NCBI GenBank assembly: GCA_963674835.2
Contig: CAXXKC010000002.1
Coordinates: 1-64,000 of the forward strand
Reading direction: 5' to 3'
DNA: 64,000 nt
Source of the DNA: G963674835 sp963674835
GTDB lineage: Bacteria > Planctomycetota > Planctomycetia > Pirellulales > Thermoguttaceae
Part shown: one piece after another, positions 19,368 to 29,976 of the stretch
Position numbering within the stretch: position 1 is the first letter of the stretch
Layout of the letters: each line of letters opens with the position of its first letter
Translations under genes and position numbers: made by a program
The notes under the pieces: generated by a model
The model's database searches: none
Told to the model about the DNA's origin: nothing
Seen by the model: the letters and a program-made list of their open reading frames with translations, nothing else

Positions 19368-20739
19368 TGGACTCACTACTTCTGCGACACTCAGTAACAC
19401 CACTGCAGATCTCGGCGAGCTCGGTGACTACGGTGGACCTACTCCAAGGATTCCACTGTTGGAGAATAGCGCGGCCATCGACCGCGGTAGCAACGAACTG
19501 ATCCCTAGCGACGTCGTTACTGACCAACGCGGATACAGCCGCATCGCCAATGGAATCGTCGATATTGGTGCTTACGAATTTGGCGATATGTTGCCGGACA
19601 CGTCGCCGCCGGTCTCGACGATCACCTTCCCTTTGGACGCAGCCTTATACAGCGCAGCCACTTGGAGCGATGCCCTGACGGGCGCAGCGACAGACACGGG
19701 CGGCGCCGGGCTCTGGAAGATCGAGGTGAGCATCCGCCAAGGGACCGACAATTACTGGGACGGAGATGGGTTCGATAGCGAAAACGAGGTGTTTCTGATC
19801 GCGGAGGGGACGGAAAGCTGGATTGTGGATTTCCCCAACGACAATCTCCCTTCGGACGGCGAGTATGCGGTACATGCGCGAGCGACAGACCTCGCTGGCA
19901 ACATGGAGACAAGCCCCACGGCCGCTTTCACCTATGATGCAACACCCCCGGCGGTGACCGTCGCGAGCTTGACGACGAATGAAACCACGCCGGCGATCAC
20001 CGGCACCGTGAGTGATGGGACGTTCCAGGTGGTGGTCAACGGCCACACATACACACCGGGCGACGGAAGTCTGTCAGTTAGTGGCACGGATTGGACACTG
20101 GCGATCTTGGCCGAAAACGCCTTGCCTGAGGGGACCTACGAGGTCGCCGCCTCGGCCACGGACGCCGCCGGCAACATGGGTACGGACGGCACGACGAACG
20201 AACTGGTCATCGACCTCACGGCGCCGACCTCGGCGATCGGTTTTCCGGTGGATGGGGCCGTGTACGGTCCAACGAGTTGGAACGGCAACCTGGAGGGAAC
20301 ACCGACAGACACGGGTGGCGCCGGCGTCGCGATGATCGAGGTGAGCATCAAGCGGCTCTCCGACAATCTCTATTGGGGCGGCAGCGTGTTCGATCAGGCC
20401 GAGGAGTACTTTGTCGCCGCTGACGGCACGACTGATTGGAGCCTAGACTTTTTGGCCAGTAACCTCACCGACGGAGTGAGCTATACGGTCCACGCACGGG
20501 CCACCGACGAGGCAGGCAATGTGGAGGCCAGTCCTACCGCCACATTCACCTACGACGCGACACCTCCGGCGGCACCCGTGGTGACCAGGCCGGCCGAGCC
20601 GGTAGTCGTGGACGCCGACACCTACCGCATCGACGGAACGGCCGAGCTGAACAGCTTGGTCACCGTGTATCTCGACGTGAACAACAACGGTCAGGTAGAC
20701 GACGGGGAAGCCGTCGTTGGCCAACAGCAATTGAGCGGT

Positions 20740-21950
20740 TTTGACAGTGACGGCATCGTGACCACTCCCATCGGCAGCTCGGGCGACACCGGCCGCAGTG
20801 TGGTCGTGCAGACCGACGGCAAGATCATAGTCGCTGGGTATGCGTACAACGGCACGGACTATGACTTCGCGCTGGTGCGGTACAATGCAGACGGCTCGTT
20901 GGACACCTCCTTCGACGACGATGGCATCGTGATTACGCCGATCGGCCCCGGAAATGACTATGCTTATAGCGTGGCACTGCAAGCCGACGGCAAGATCTTG
21001 GTCGCCGGGAGTTCGTCGTCCAACGGCTACAATGATGATTTTGCGCTGGTGCGGTACGACGAGCACGGTTCACTCGACCCCAACTTCGGTAATGGGGGCA
21101 TCGTAACCACGCCGATTGGTACCTCGCACGATGTTGGCTATTGTGTGAGCGTGCAAGCCGATAACAAGATCCTGGTCGCCGGCTACGCGTTGTACGACAT
21201 GAACGCCGATTTCGCTCTGGTGAGGTACAACGCCAATGGATCGCTCGACGCCGATTTTGATGGCGACGGCGTGGTGACTACGGCAGTCGGGACCGCGGCG
21301 GATGTTGCCACGAGCGTGCTCCCACAGGACGACGGAAAGATCCTGGTCGCCGGACGCTCGTCCGTTGGTGGCACGTTTGACTTCGCTGTGGTGCGGTATA
21401 ATGCCAATGGCTCGCTCGATACAAGCTTCGATGGCGATGGAAAAGTGACGACCTCCGTTTGCACCGGGTCCGATCAAGGCTATGGGATGTCTGTCCAGAG
21501 GGACGGAAAGATACTGGTTGCTGGCTATTCGACGGGCAGCATGTTCGCAGATTTCGCCGTGGTACGATATGACAGCAGTGGCACGCTCGATGCGGACTTT
21601 GACGGCGATGGCATAGTGACAACAGGTATCGGCGCGCGGCATGACTATGGCCACGGTGTGGCTATTCAGGCTGATGGCATGATCCTGGTCACTGGGTCTT
21701 CGTGGATGGGCACGGGTTCCGACGATTTTGCCTTGGTACGGTACGAGCCGGATGGCTCACTCGACGTCGGCTTCGACGGTGACGGCATAGCGACCACGCC
21801 GATTGGAGCCGGAAAGGATATAAGCTTCGGCGTGGCTGTACAGCCCGATGGCAAGATTCTGGTCGCTGGGTTCTCCGACAACGGCACCAACGACGACTTC
21901 GCCCTGGTTCGCTACAACGCTGACGCCTCGCTCGACGACGGAATGCACTT
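20740..21950 (+). repeat. Delta-60-type tandem repeats inside the giant gene
   Basis: About seven units of roughly 170 bp encode DGIVTTPIG...., VQTDGKIIVAGY and DFALVRYNADGSLDTSFD. This is the delta-60 repeat type, a beta-propeller-like module in bacterial surface proteins. Units differ at synonymous and non-synonymous sites, so the array is not a recent expansion. Confidence 0.8.
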
Positions 21951-22379
21951 CTCGATCGCCGTCAGCCTGGCGCAAGATGTTGAGAACAACTTCCTCGTCG
22001 TTGCGACCGACGCCGCGGGCAACGTCTCGTCGGCTGCCGACGTGCCCACGATTACTGAAGACTCCGCGCCCACCGCCATCCGCCTCTTTCCGAACCGCGT
22101 CGATGAGAATCAGCCGGCCGGCACCCTCGTGGGCTCTTTCGGCACCACGGATCTTACGCCGGGCGACAGCTTCACCTACGCGTTGGTCGCCGGCGATGGC
22201 GACGTCGACAATGCCTCATTCGAGATCGTCGGCCACCAGCTGCGAACGACGGCTGCTTTCGATTGCGAGGCGAAGAGCTCCTACTCGATCCGCGTACGGA
22301 CGAGCGACGCTGCCGGGCTGTGGTACGAACAAGGGTTCACGATCGCCGTGAATGACGTGAACGAGGTGCCGCCAGTGGA

Positions 22380-24235
22380 CTTCAATGTTCTTTCCGTCAG
22401 CTCGTACGACACAGACCAGCCGGGCGGTGAGACGATCGAGGACGATGGCGCGGCGCTGCGGATCAGTGGGAACCACTGGAAGAAGATCGAATTTCCCTAC
22501 GAAGTAACGCCCAACACCATTGTGGAATTCGATTTCCAGAGCTCCGCGGAAGGAGAAATCCACGCGATCGGTTTCGATACAGACAATACGCTGAATGATA
22601 CGGACGCGGCCAGGTTCTTCGAACTCTACGGAACGCAGACCTGGGGATTGCAAGCATTCCGCGACTACGCAAGTTCCTCGCCGGCGGTGGAACACTATGT
22701 TATTCCAGCGGGCAGATGGTTCCAGGGTACCATGTCCTATCTGGTGCTGGCCACGGACGACGATGCTGATGCCTCGGGAGAGAGCCTCTTCAGCAATATC
22801 CGGGTATACGAGCCCATTCTCACGGCCGAGGTGCAAGGCGTGTCGCAGTCGCTGCTGGTCACCGCGTTCAGCACGCAGGACGTGGTGACGCAAGCCTTAT
22901 CCCTTGCTGACGACTTCCAACAACTGCAATTCTCGGGCAACGCGTGGAAGAAGATCGCGTTGGACTACGACGTGACGGCCGACACCGTGCTGGAATTCGA
23001 TTTCCAAAGCGGTGCTCAGGGTGAGATCCAGGGGATCGGCTTCGACAACGATGAGGTGCTCAGCGACCAGACGTTCTTCCAACTCTATGGCACACAGACC
23101 TGGGGCAAGCAGGCGTATCGCAATTACACGGCTGCGGCGGGCACGGTGAAGCACTATGTCATCTCGGTAGGCAAGTACTTTACCGGCGCCATGTCGTATC
23201 TGGTCTTCGGAGGCGACGACGATGCGAATGCGGCCGCCGAGGTCGTCTTCAGCAACATTCGGCTGTATGAGCCGACACTCGCCGTAGAGACACAGGGCGC
23301 GACCGATTCGTACCTTGTCACCAGCTACGGCACCGAAGATCTGACACAGCGTCTGCTGTCGCTCGACGATGTTGCACCCGCCGCGGACGGATTCCAGACG
23401 CTCCAGTTCGCCGGCAACTCGTGGAAGAAGATCGACCTGGGCTACACGGTCACGGCCAACACCGTGCTGGAGTTCGATTTCCAGAGCGGTGCTCAGGCGG
23501 AAATCCAAGGCATCGGGTTCGATAACGACCAAGTGCTTAGCGACCAGACGTTCTTCCAACTCTACGGAACGCAGACCTGGGGCAAGCAGGCGTATCGCAA
23601 CTACGCCGCATCGGCCGGCGAAGTGGTCCACTACGTGATCCCCGTGGGTCAGTACTTCCAGGGCGATTTGCCCTACCTGGTGCTGTCCTGTGACGACGAC
23701 GCGGATGCCTCCGGGGAAGTGACCTTCAGTAACCTGCGTATCTATGAGCCGAAGCTGACGGTCGAGGTGCAAGGTGTTTCTGAATCGCTGGGGATCACCG
23801 GCTATGCCGATCAGGACGTCCTCGTACAACGGCTGTCGATGGAAGACGCCACGCCCGGTACCGACGGTTTCCAAACGCTCCAGTTTGCGGGCAACGCCTG
23901 GAAGAAGGTTGTCTTGGACTCCACCTACACGGTCACCGCCAACACGATCCTGGAGTTCGACTTCCAGAGCAACGTCCAGGGCGAGATTCAGGGGATCGGC
24001 TTCGACAATGACGAGGTGCTCAGCGACCAGACGTTCTTCCAACTTTATGGCACGCAGAAGTGGGGCCTGCAGGCGTACCGCAACTACGCCGCGTCGGCGG
24101 GCGAGACGGTGCACTATGCGATCCGGGTGGGAGAGTTCTTTAGCGGCGCGATGTCCTATCTGATCTTCGCTGGCGACGACGACGCGCATGCCCTAGCGGA
24201 GAATTGGTTCAGCAATGTCCGCCTGTACGAGGGAG
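22380..24235 (+). repeat. Four tandem ~155-residue modules inside the giant gene
   Basis: Four units of about 460-480 bp each encode W-KKI-----T---LEFDFQS, EI-GIGFD-D, F-LYGTQ-WG-QA-RNY, HYVI-VG-(Y/F)F and FSN-R(L/V)YE. They begin near 22380, 22830, 23300 and 23775. The first is the most diverged. The pattern suggests a beta-sandwich carbohydrate-binding-like domain; no established family was recognised with certainty. Confidence 0.75.
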
Positions 24236-24514
24236 AGAGTGAAACGCCCCTGATGGCAAGTGCTGGGTTGTCAGCGGACCAGACGAGCCTTGCGAACGAG
24301 AACACGACTCTTGAGACTCGCCTTGCCGGCGACCAGGCCTCGCCGAGCGACCAGTTGATTGGGGCCTCGATAGATCCGCTCCTGCTGGACAGCCTGCTGA
24401 GTCAAGACGGCAGGACATCGCTGAAGTCGATGGCCGCGCGCCGCACGCTTGGCCCGTGGGAAGTGGAACCGACGGAAGCGGAATCGTCTGCTCGATCGGC
24501 CGTCGGTGTCCTAG

Positions 24515-26005
24515 CAGCCTGTTGAAAATCTCGGGTTAATCGGTATCATGCGGCGGTTCTGGGGGTGTGGAACACCTTGGGTCGCGCAAAAGGGAATCGA
24601 ACATGGCTTTGGGTCGTGGGCCGGAACAGCGGCAGGAGGAATTCTGGGTCGCCTGGCGGGACGTGCCGCGATCGGCGGGCCATCCGTTCTATCAGCGGTT
24701 GCAACAACTTCTCCGCAAGGCGGACTTCGACGAGTTCGTCGAGGATCTCTGCGAACCCTACTACGCCGAAGGCGGTCGCCGGTCGATCCCGCCGGGCCGC
24801 TACTTCCGCATGCTGTTCGTCGGATATTTTGAAGGGATCGACTCGCAGCGAGGCATCGCCTGGCGCTGTTCTGACAGCCTTTCGCTGCGGGAGTTCCTGG
24901 GCTTGGAGCCCACGGAAGCCGTGCCGGACCATTCCAGCCTCACGCGCATTCGGCAACGACTGCCCGAGTCGGTCCACGAGCAGGTATTTGTGTATATCCT
25001 GGAGATCGCCTCGCGGAAGAACCTCCTGCGGGGCAAGTCCGTGGCGGTGGACTCCACGACGCTGGAAGCCAACGCGGCGATGAAGTCGATCGTCCGCAGA
25101 GACACCGGCGAGGACTGGAAGCAATACTTGCGGCGATTGGCCGAGGAAGCGGGCATCGAGAACCCGACCGACGAGGACTTGCGGCGTTTCGACAAAGATC
25201 GCAACAAGAAAGGAGACAAGAAGGTCTCCAACGACCAGTGGCAATCGCCCGCAGATCCCGATAGCCGCATCGCCAAGATGAAGGACGGTCGCACGCACTT
25301 GGCCTACAAAGCCGAACACGTGGTGGATCTGGAGAGCGAATTCGTGTTGGCTGCGACGGTCTACACGGCCGATCAGGGAGATTCGCAGACGTTGATTCCC
25401 AGCGTGCTTGAGGCTCAAGATCATCTGGACGAAGCCGACGGGAAGAGAGACATCCACAACGCGGTTACCGACAAAGGCTACTACTCGACCGAGAACTTGG
25501 TGGCGCTGGGGCGGGATCATCACATTCGCGCATACATTCCGGAGCCGAAATTCAAGAGCCATCGCTGCTGGACGGCCCAGCCGGCCGAGTATCGCCGGGC
25601 GGCCTATGCGAATCGAAAGCGCACCCGAGGCAAGCGAGGCCGACGTTTGGGCCGACTGCGGAGTGAGCGTGTGGAACGGAGCTTCGCGCACGTGTGCGAC
25701 ACCGGCGGAGCGAGGCGAACCTGGCTGCGAGGCCTGGTGAACGTAAGCAAACGGTACCTGATCCAGGTGGCGGCGCGGAACCTGGGCCTGTTGGTGCGCA
25801 AGCTGTTCGGCATGGGCAAGCCGCGGTGCCTTCAAGGGCTTTGCGGTCTTTTGTGCGCTGTGCATCTTGCCTTGATTGACCTCCGAAAACGCTTTGCGGC
25901 CTCGGGCGCGCTGGCGTGGTGTCCCCACCCGATTCACCGCCAGATGGTCGAACGCCGTGTTACTAACTCGATCTGCGACCGAACTGTGAGCTTTTCAACG
26001 GGCTG
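24515..26005 (+). mobile_element. IS1182-type insertion sequence, copy A
   Basis: A 1491-bp element with inverted ends CAGCC(T/C)GTTGAAAA, flanked by CTAG (24511-24514 and 26006-26009). An inverted copy of the same length, encoding an identical transposase, is at 29981-31471 with CTAA flanks. Insertion ended the giant gene early: its frame now stops at TGA 24523-24525 inside the element. Confidence 0.9.
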
Positions 26006-26009
26006 CTAG
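24603..26009 (+). CDS. IS1182-type transposase, copy A
   Basis: A 468-aa protein starting at ATG 24603, 8 nt after AGGGA; an upstream GTG at 24567 is a weaker alternative. It has the N-terminal DUF772-like region (PPGRYFRMLFVGYFEG, HSSLTRIRQRLPES), then the DDE catalytic core: VAVDSTTLEA, AVTDKGYYSTENL and ERVERSFAHVCD. The last codon of the element is completed by the flanking sequence: TGC then TAG, where TAG lies in the CTAG target duplication (26006-26009). The stop codon is therefore supplied by the insertion site. The protein is identical to copy B, which points to recent movement. Confidence 0.9.
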   Translation: MALGRGPEQRQEEFWVAWRDVPRSAGHPFYQRLQQLLRKADFDEFVEDLCEPYYAEGGRRSIPPGRYFRMLFVGYFEGIDSQRGIAWRCSDSLSLREFLGLEPTEAVPDHSSLTRIRQRLPESVHEQVFVYILEIASRKNLLRGKSVAVDSTTLEANAAMKSIVRRDTGEDWKQYLRRLAEEAGIENPTDEDLRRFDKDRNKKGDKKVSNDQWQSPADPDSRIAKMKDGRTHLAYKAEHVVDLESEFVLAATVYTADQGDSQTLIPSVLEAQDHLDEADGKRDIHNAVTDKGYYSTENLVALGRDHHIRAYIPEPKFKSHRCWTAQPAEYRRAAYANRKRTRGKRGRRLGRLRSERVERSFAHVCDTGGARRTWLRGLVNVSKRYLIQVAARNLGLLVRKLFGMGKPRCLQGLCGLLCAVHLALIDLRKRFAASGALAWCPHPIHRQMVERRVTNSICDRTVSFSTGC

Positions 26010-26339
26010 GGGACTCCGGAAATCGGTTCCAGGATGGGGAACTTTGGAAGTGGTCCGGGCCAAACGTCCGACAGCAGGTGCAAGATCGTGCGTTGGCCGA
26101 GTTGTTCGATTCATCCAGCCGCCCAGAGCAGGACGACGACCCATTGCCGAATTCTGACGCGATCGGTCATGAACGACTGGCAGAGCTACTTCCGAAGTGG
26201 GAGCGAAAGCGGTAAGCCGCGAGCCCAAAACGAACGGACAAACAGACTCCCCTTAACACGCTCCAATTCCCGATTGATCCGAATTGCACTCTTGCCCTTC
26301 AGATATGCGTCGCCCTGACCCGCCCCCATTTCTTGTACC

Positions 26340-26500
26340 ACGTGTTGTGAGAGTACAGGTTGGGTAATGCTTTCCGCAGTGTGCCGCTGGAGTGGAGGGA
26401 GCGTAGCGACCGGAACGGAAGCAGCACACTGCGACGCGAATTCCGCCGGCGTCTGGTAGTCCAGGCTGCTGTGCGGGCGCGGCGAAGGATTGCTCAGCCC
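26340..26500 (-). pseudogene. IS3-family transposase (OrfB), C-terminal fragment
   Basis: On the minus strand, SNPSPRPHSSLDYQTPAEFA followed by SQCAAS is the C-terminal signature of IS3 OrfB integrases. Only about 40-50 codons remain, truncated at the junction with an IS630 fragment near 26500. Confidence 0.7.
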
Positions 26501-26852
26501 ACGATTGAATGCCCAGGTCGTTCAGGTCTTTCTGCGAGAGTCTTCTCGCGCGTTGGCCGCTGGCGAGCACGCCGTCATGCTTTGCGACGGTGCCGGTTTT
26601 CACACGAGCAAGAAGCTCCGGGTGCCTGACAACATCACCGTGGTCCAACTGCCACCGTACAGTCCCGAACTCAACCCGATGGAGAACCTGTGGCACTATC
26701 TGAAGAGCCACTACTGGTCCAATCGAACCTGCGTGGACTACGAAGAACTCGAAGAAGCCGCGATCGACGCCTGGCGGACCGCCGTGTTGGACCCTGAACT
26801 GATGAAAACCGTCTGCAACGCTCCCTATCTCAGACGCGCAGTTTCAAAGTAG
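26500..26852 (+). pseudogene. IS630-family transposase, C-terminal fragment
   Basis: The frame reads LNAQVVQVFLRE, VMLCDGAGFHTSKKLRVP and LPPYSPELNPMENLWHYLKS, carrying the second Asp and the Glu of the DDE core, and ends normally at 26852. The first catalytic Asp and DNA-binding domain are missing. It belongs to a different IS630 group from the intact element at 18.3 kb. Confidence 0.8.
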
Positions 26853-26867
26853 AACTGGCATCAGTAG

Positions 26868-26902
26868 CATAACCACGTGCTTTCCGTGGTTATACGAATC
26901 GG
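26868..26902 (+). repeat. 35-bp dyad repeat, copy 1 (possible recombinase core site)
   Basis: ATAACCACG and CGTGGTTAT form a perfect 9-bp dyad around a 7-nt spacer (TGCTTTC), followed by ACGAATCGG. A second copy in the same orientation is at 36149-36183. Nine-bp arms with a 7-nt spacer is the layout of tyrosine-recombinase core sites; a simple hairpin or terminator is the alternative. Confidence 0.55.
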
Positions 26903-27087
26903 GGTATATCCAGAAGAGCCCATTATGGTGAGCACCGCGCGGGTGTCGCCGCTTGCCTGCCCGGCAGTGCTCGTCTGTGGTGGGCTATTCGCCTGCATCC
27001 AGCCATTCCGCCGCCAAGTGGCCGACGGTGGCGGAACCGAATCGACAAATCGAAACGACCACCAACAAGGGATCGCGAGTCTTTCCC

Positions 27088-27249
27088 CGCGCCGCCTTTC
27101 CCCAAGGCTCCAAGTACGCGCGACCGCCGACATGGGCTCCTTGGCGACGTCCCAAGGCGTCACCAAAACCTCCTTCGACGACTTGCTGGCGATGCTCACC
27201 GAACATCACTACCCACCCAGTCATCCCGGCGGTCCAAACACATTCAGAG
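27088..27249 (+). repeat. Dispersed repeat, copy Y (about 160 bp)
   Basis: Second copy of the repeat at 745-907, same orientation, sharing for example TTGCTGGCGATGCTC and GAACATCACTACCCACCCA. It ends about 40 bp before the 3' end of the convergent gene at 27292. Confidence 0.6.
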
Positions 27250-27291
27250 GTTTCCTGCAGAGCCGAACTGTCCCGTCTACTCTCCCTCAGC

Positions 27292-29910
27292 TCATTTCGG
27301 CCGGTTGTACCGTAGCAGCAGGTCGATCCAGACGATGTTCATCGGCTCGGCCGACTTCGCATCCTCTGTGCGGTAGATCAACCGGATCGTGTTCTTTCCC
27401 AGTCGCCACCAGTCGCCGGCAACGGGGATATGAACTTGTCCTCGCCGCCACCAATCCTTGTCGTACACATCCATAGCATTGCGTGGCCGTCCGCCGTCCA
27501 GGGCCGCCAATTCGCTCGGCGCCGCATCCGCCGCGCCCGACACCGTCGCGGGTCCGTGGCCGTTGACATACACGGCCAACGATTCGCCTGCCTTCAACGT
27601 TCGGCCGGTGAGAATCAACTCAGCGTCAATTCGATGTCCGAGCCGGATCGCCTTGGCCGGGTCGTCGCCGATCCGTAGCGGAACGATCTTCTCCTCCGAC
27701 AGTGCTTGGTCCGAGTTGCCGCCGTGTTGCGCGAATCGCACCGGGCAATGCGGCTGCGGATCGACCATGTATTGCTTGTCGGCGAACTCCACCTTGTCCG
27801 GATCGGCCAGGTCGTTGAGCCATGGCCGGTGGTTCCACTCGTCGGCCGCGAAGCCCAGTTGCAGCCCGTCCGCGCCGGCGCGGTGGAACAGCATCGCCTG
27901 GGCAAAGAACATCTCGCGGGTCTTGGGCTTGTCGTGCCGACGGAGTTCTTTCTTCTCGTCGCCGGGCTGTGGATCGGTGCAGGTGAATCCGAGCGCCTGC
28001 CAGAGCGTCGGATAAACCTTGCACGACGTCTGGTTGCGGAGCGAAATGAACGGATCGATGTTGATATCGAAGGCCTCGTTCGGGCGCAGGTGTGTCGGCA
28101 CGATGATGTCCACGAGCCCTTCGCGCATCCACGTGGCCCAATCGAGGCCCAACGCCTCGGCGTCGTGACAAGGAACACGGGCCATCAGTTCCACGCGGCG
28201 GTTCTGCCGCCGGCCCACTTCGTCGGCCATCGCGCGCACGTCGCGCACGAAGCCGGTCATCATCGCGCAATCCGGCTTGGAGAAATAGGGCGGATAGACG
28301 GCGAAATCCATGGCCACGCCGTCCGCGCCCGCCTCGACCGCCTCGCGCAGGATCGCCAGCTTGAACTTGCGGACCTCCGGGAACTTGAAGTCGAGGAACA
28401 CGGTGCGGCCGATGCGATATTCCGGATGTTTCTTGTTCAAGTCGCCCACCAACGCGACCCACATCCAGTTCGTCTCCCTTGCCGGGCCGTACTCGTGGTT
28501 CATTTCCAGCCGCGCGAACAGCTTTCGGCCGATGGCATGGGCGCCCGCTACGGCCGTCTTCAGCGGATCGGCCCCGTCGCGAATCAATCCGGTGACGTTT
28601 TCATACACGCGGCGGTCGCCTTCGCGCAACCCTTTCCATTGCTCCTCGCTGAGCGGCGTGCCGAAGACTTGGCCGACCTTCGTGTCGTAGCAAAAAACGC
28701 TACCCGGCCCGAGCCCCCAAACCAGGATGTCCGTGTTCGACTCGCGAAACGGCTCGATGTAGTCCCGCAGCAGCGACTGGCGGGTCATCCGCGGCCCGTC
28801 GGGGAAATACATGCTGAAGCCGTCGTGCCGATAGGCCAGCGGGATCTTGCGGAGCGGATTGCGGTCCCAGGCGAGCCGGAAACCGTCCCCTTCCAGGCCA
28901 AAGACCCGCGCCGCCGTCTCGACATACGGCCGATTGATCCTGTTCAACCCGGCTGCAATCGCCTCCGGCCGCGACCGTTGGCCGTAGCGATACCGATCGG
29001 CGTCGGTCAGGCTATAATTCTCAAAGCCGTTGACCTCGCTCGGCTGGAAATACTTCTGCTTGCACTTCCAGTAGCGCTGCTGCCAGGTCCACTGGCGGCC
29101 GACGTCGCGTTTGACCGCGTCGCTCTGCGCGTCGAAGAAGCCGGGATGGTGCCACAGCTCCCAGACCGAGGCCAGCGATCCGTCCGGCTTCCGACAATAG
29201 ACGCCCGTTCGCGGGTCGATGTACGCCCAATGGCCGTCGACGAGGATTTCCGCGGCGATGTGGCCGCCGATATCGTGCATGACGATCCGCCCCGGCATGC
29301 CGGCCACCTCGCACAGGGCCACCATCAAGCGGCCCAGCGTCTCACAGAGCAACTCCCCCTTTTCGATCAACTGCTCTTCCGTGCCGCCGTAAACATATTG
29401 AGCGAAATGCTCATCTTCAAGCCATCGTTTGTCGTAGAGGTCGCGGCAGAACCGCATCAGCGCGAGAGCCTTCTCCTGCTCGCTCTTGCAGTCCGCTGTC
29501 GCCCGGCGGACCACCGCCTCCAACTTCGGACGCGAGCCCGGCCGATAGCGAACCACTCGCGGTGTGAATTCGCTGTACAAACACTTGGCCGTTTGCGGAC
29601 ACAAGATCACCTGTTGGCGGCGGAGTTGGAACTCCACGTTGTCGCCATAATTGACGCCCAACTGCTCATAGTTCAACAAATAGGCCCTGCGACGTTCCTC
29701 GCCCACGATTCGATCAGCGGCCTTCTTCCCCGCATATGCCACGAGATCGTCGGCGCATCGGGCCTCTTGCCCGTCGTAGAGCGAGGCCATCGAATCGGAT
29801 CGCCATTGCCAGTCCGACCCCGGCCCGCCGTCGTCGAGAGCGGCCACCGCTTGGCCCCAACAGGCCGTCACAACAACAAACAGCATACTCGCCAGTACAA
29901 ACACCTTCAC
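27292..29910 (-). CDS. Secreted transglutaminase-like / TIM-barrel fusion protein
   Basis: An 872-aa protein with signal peptide MKVFVLASMLFVVVTACW. Residues ~130-260 form a transglutaminase-like (papain-fold) domain with the triad positions in LCETLGRLMVALCE, HDIGGHIAAEIL and WAYIDPRTGVY. Residues ~370-720 look like a TIM barrel of the glycoside-hydrolase-like type (IPLAYRHDGFSMYFPD, GADGVAMDFAVYPPYF, VELMARVPCHDAEALGL, LVDIIVPTHL), and residues ~760-872 form a beta-sandwich with LAVYVNGHGPA. Transglutaminase-like domains can hydrolyse or cross-link amide bonds; the barrel suggests a glycan. Together they may act on a glycoprotein or peptidoglycan-like substrate, but this is inference. It lies alone between copy B and transposon remnants. 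Confidence 0.75.
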   Translation of the reverse strand: MKVFVLASMLFVVVTACWGQAVAALDDGGPGSDWQWRSDSMASLYDGQEARCADDLVAYAGKKAADRIVGEERRRAYLLNYEQLGVNYGDNVEFQLRRQQVILCPQTAKCLYSEFTPRVVRYRPGSRPKLEAVVRRATADCKSEQEKALALMRFCRDLYDKRWLEDEHFAQYVYGGTEEQLIEKGELLCETLGRLMVALCEVAGMPGRIVMHDIGGHIAAEILVDGHWAYIDPRTGVYCRKPDGSLASVWELWHHPGFFDAQSDAVKRDVGRQWTWQQRYWKCKQKYFQPSEVNGFENYSLTDADRYRYGQRSRPEAIAAGLNRINRPYVETAARVFGLEGDGFRLAWDRNPLRKIPLAYRHDGFSMYFPDGPRMTRQSLLRDYIEPFRESNTDILVWGLGPGSVFCYDTKVGQVFGTPLSEEQWKGLREGDRRVYENVTGLIRDGADPLKTAVAGAHAIGRKLFARLEMNHEYGPARETNWMWVALVGDLNKKHPEYRIGRTVFLDFKFPEVRKFKLAILREAVEAGADGVAMDFAVYPPYFSKPDCAMMTGFVRDVRAMADEVGRRQNRRVELMARVPCHDAEALGLDWATWMREGLVDIIVPTHLRPNEAFDINIDPFISLRNQTSCKVYPTLWQALGFTCTDPQPGDEKKELRRHDKPKTREMFFAQAMLFHRAGADGLQLGFAADEWNHRPWLNDLADPDKVEFADKQYMVDPQPHCPVRFAQHGGNSDQALSEEKIVPLRIGDDPAKAIRLGHRIDAELILTGRTLKAGESLAVYVNGHGPATVSGAADAAPSELAALDGGRPRNAMDVYDKDWWRRGQVHIPVAGDWWRLGKNTIRLIYRTEDAKSAEPMNIVWIDLLLRYNRPK

Positions 29911-29976
29911 GGCAGGGTTCCTTGGGAGAACGGACGGCGGGAACTCGTCACTACGATCACGTCTGCGATCCCCAGT

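Larger units (their letters stand above)
18295..19394 (+). mobile_element. IS630-family insertion sequence, complete
   Basis: A 1100-bp element flanked by TA on both sides (18293-18294 and 19395-19396), the classic IS630/Tc1 target duplication. The ends share the inverted repeat GTCGCAGAAGTAGTGA. It carries one transposase in two overlapping frames and lies inside the giant surface-protein gene in the same orientation. Confidence 0.92.
17079..26215 (+). pseudogene. Giant modular surface protein gene broken by two insertion sequences
   Basis: Three segments (17079-18294, 19397-24514, 26010-26215) are separated by an IS630 and an IS1182-type element. Removing each element with one copy of its target duplication gives an uninterrupted 2179-aa frame ending at TAA 26213-26215. 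Order of parts: basic leader with LEQLEDRRLLS, the N-terminal motif of giant planctomycete extracellular proteins; a right-handed beta-helix of about ten GGGIY/LTVTNST repeats ending IDIGAYEFG; two or more Ig-like modules (19.6-20.7 kb); a run of delta-60-type repeats; a cadherin-like module (~22.07-22.37 kb); four tandem ~155-residue modules; and an acidic then basic tail ending LLPKWERKR. An adhesin or cell-surface role is inferred. As it stands, translation would end inside the first or second element. Confidence 0.85.

Noticed and set aside
20740..21950. Possible CRISPR-like periodic array
   Set aside because: The periodicity is about 170 bp and in frame, encoding delta-60 repeats; there are no short identical repeats with unique spacers.
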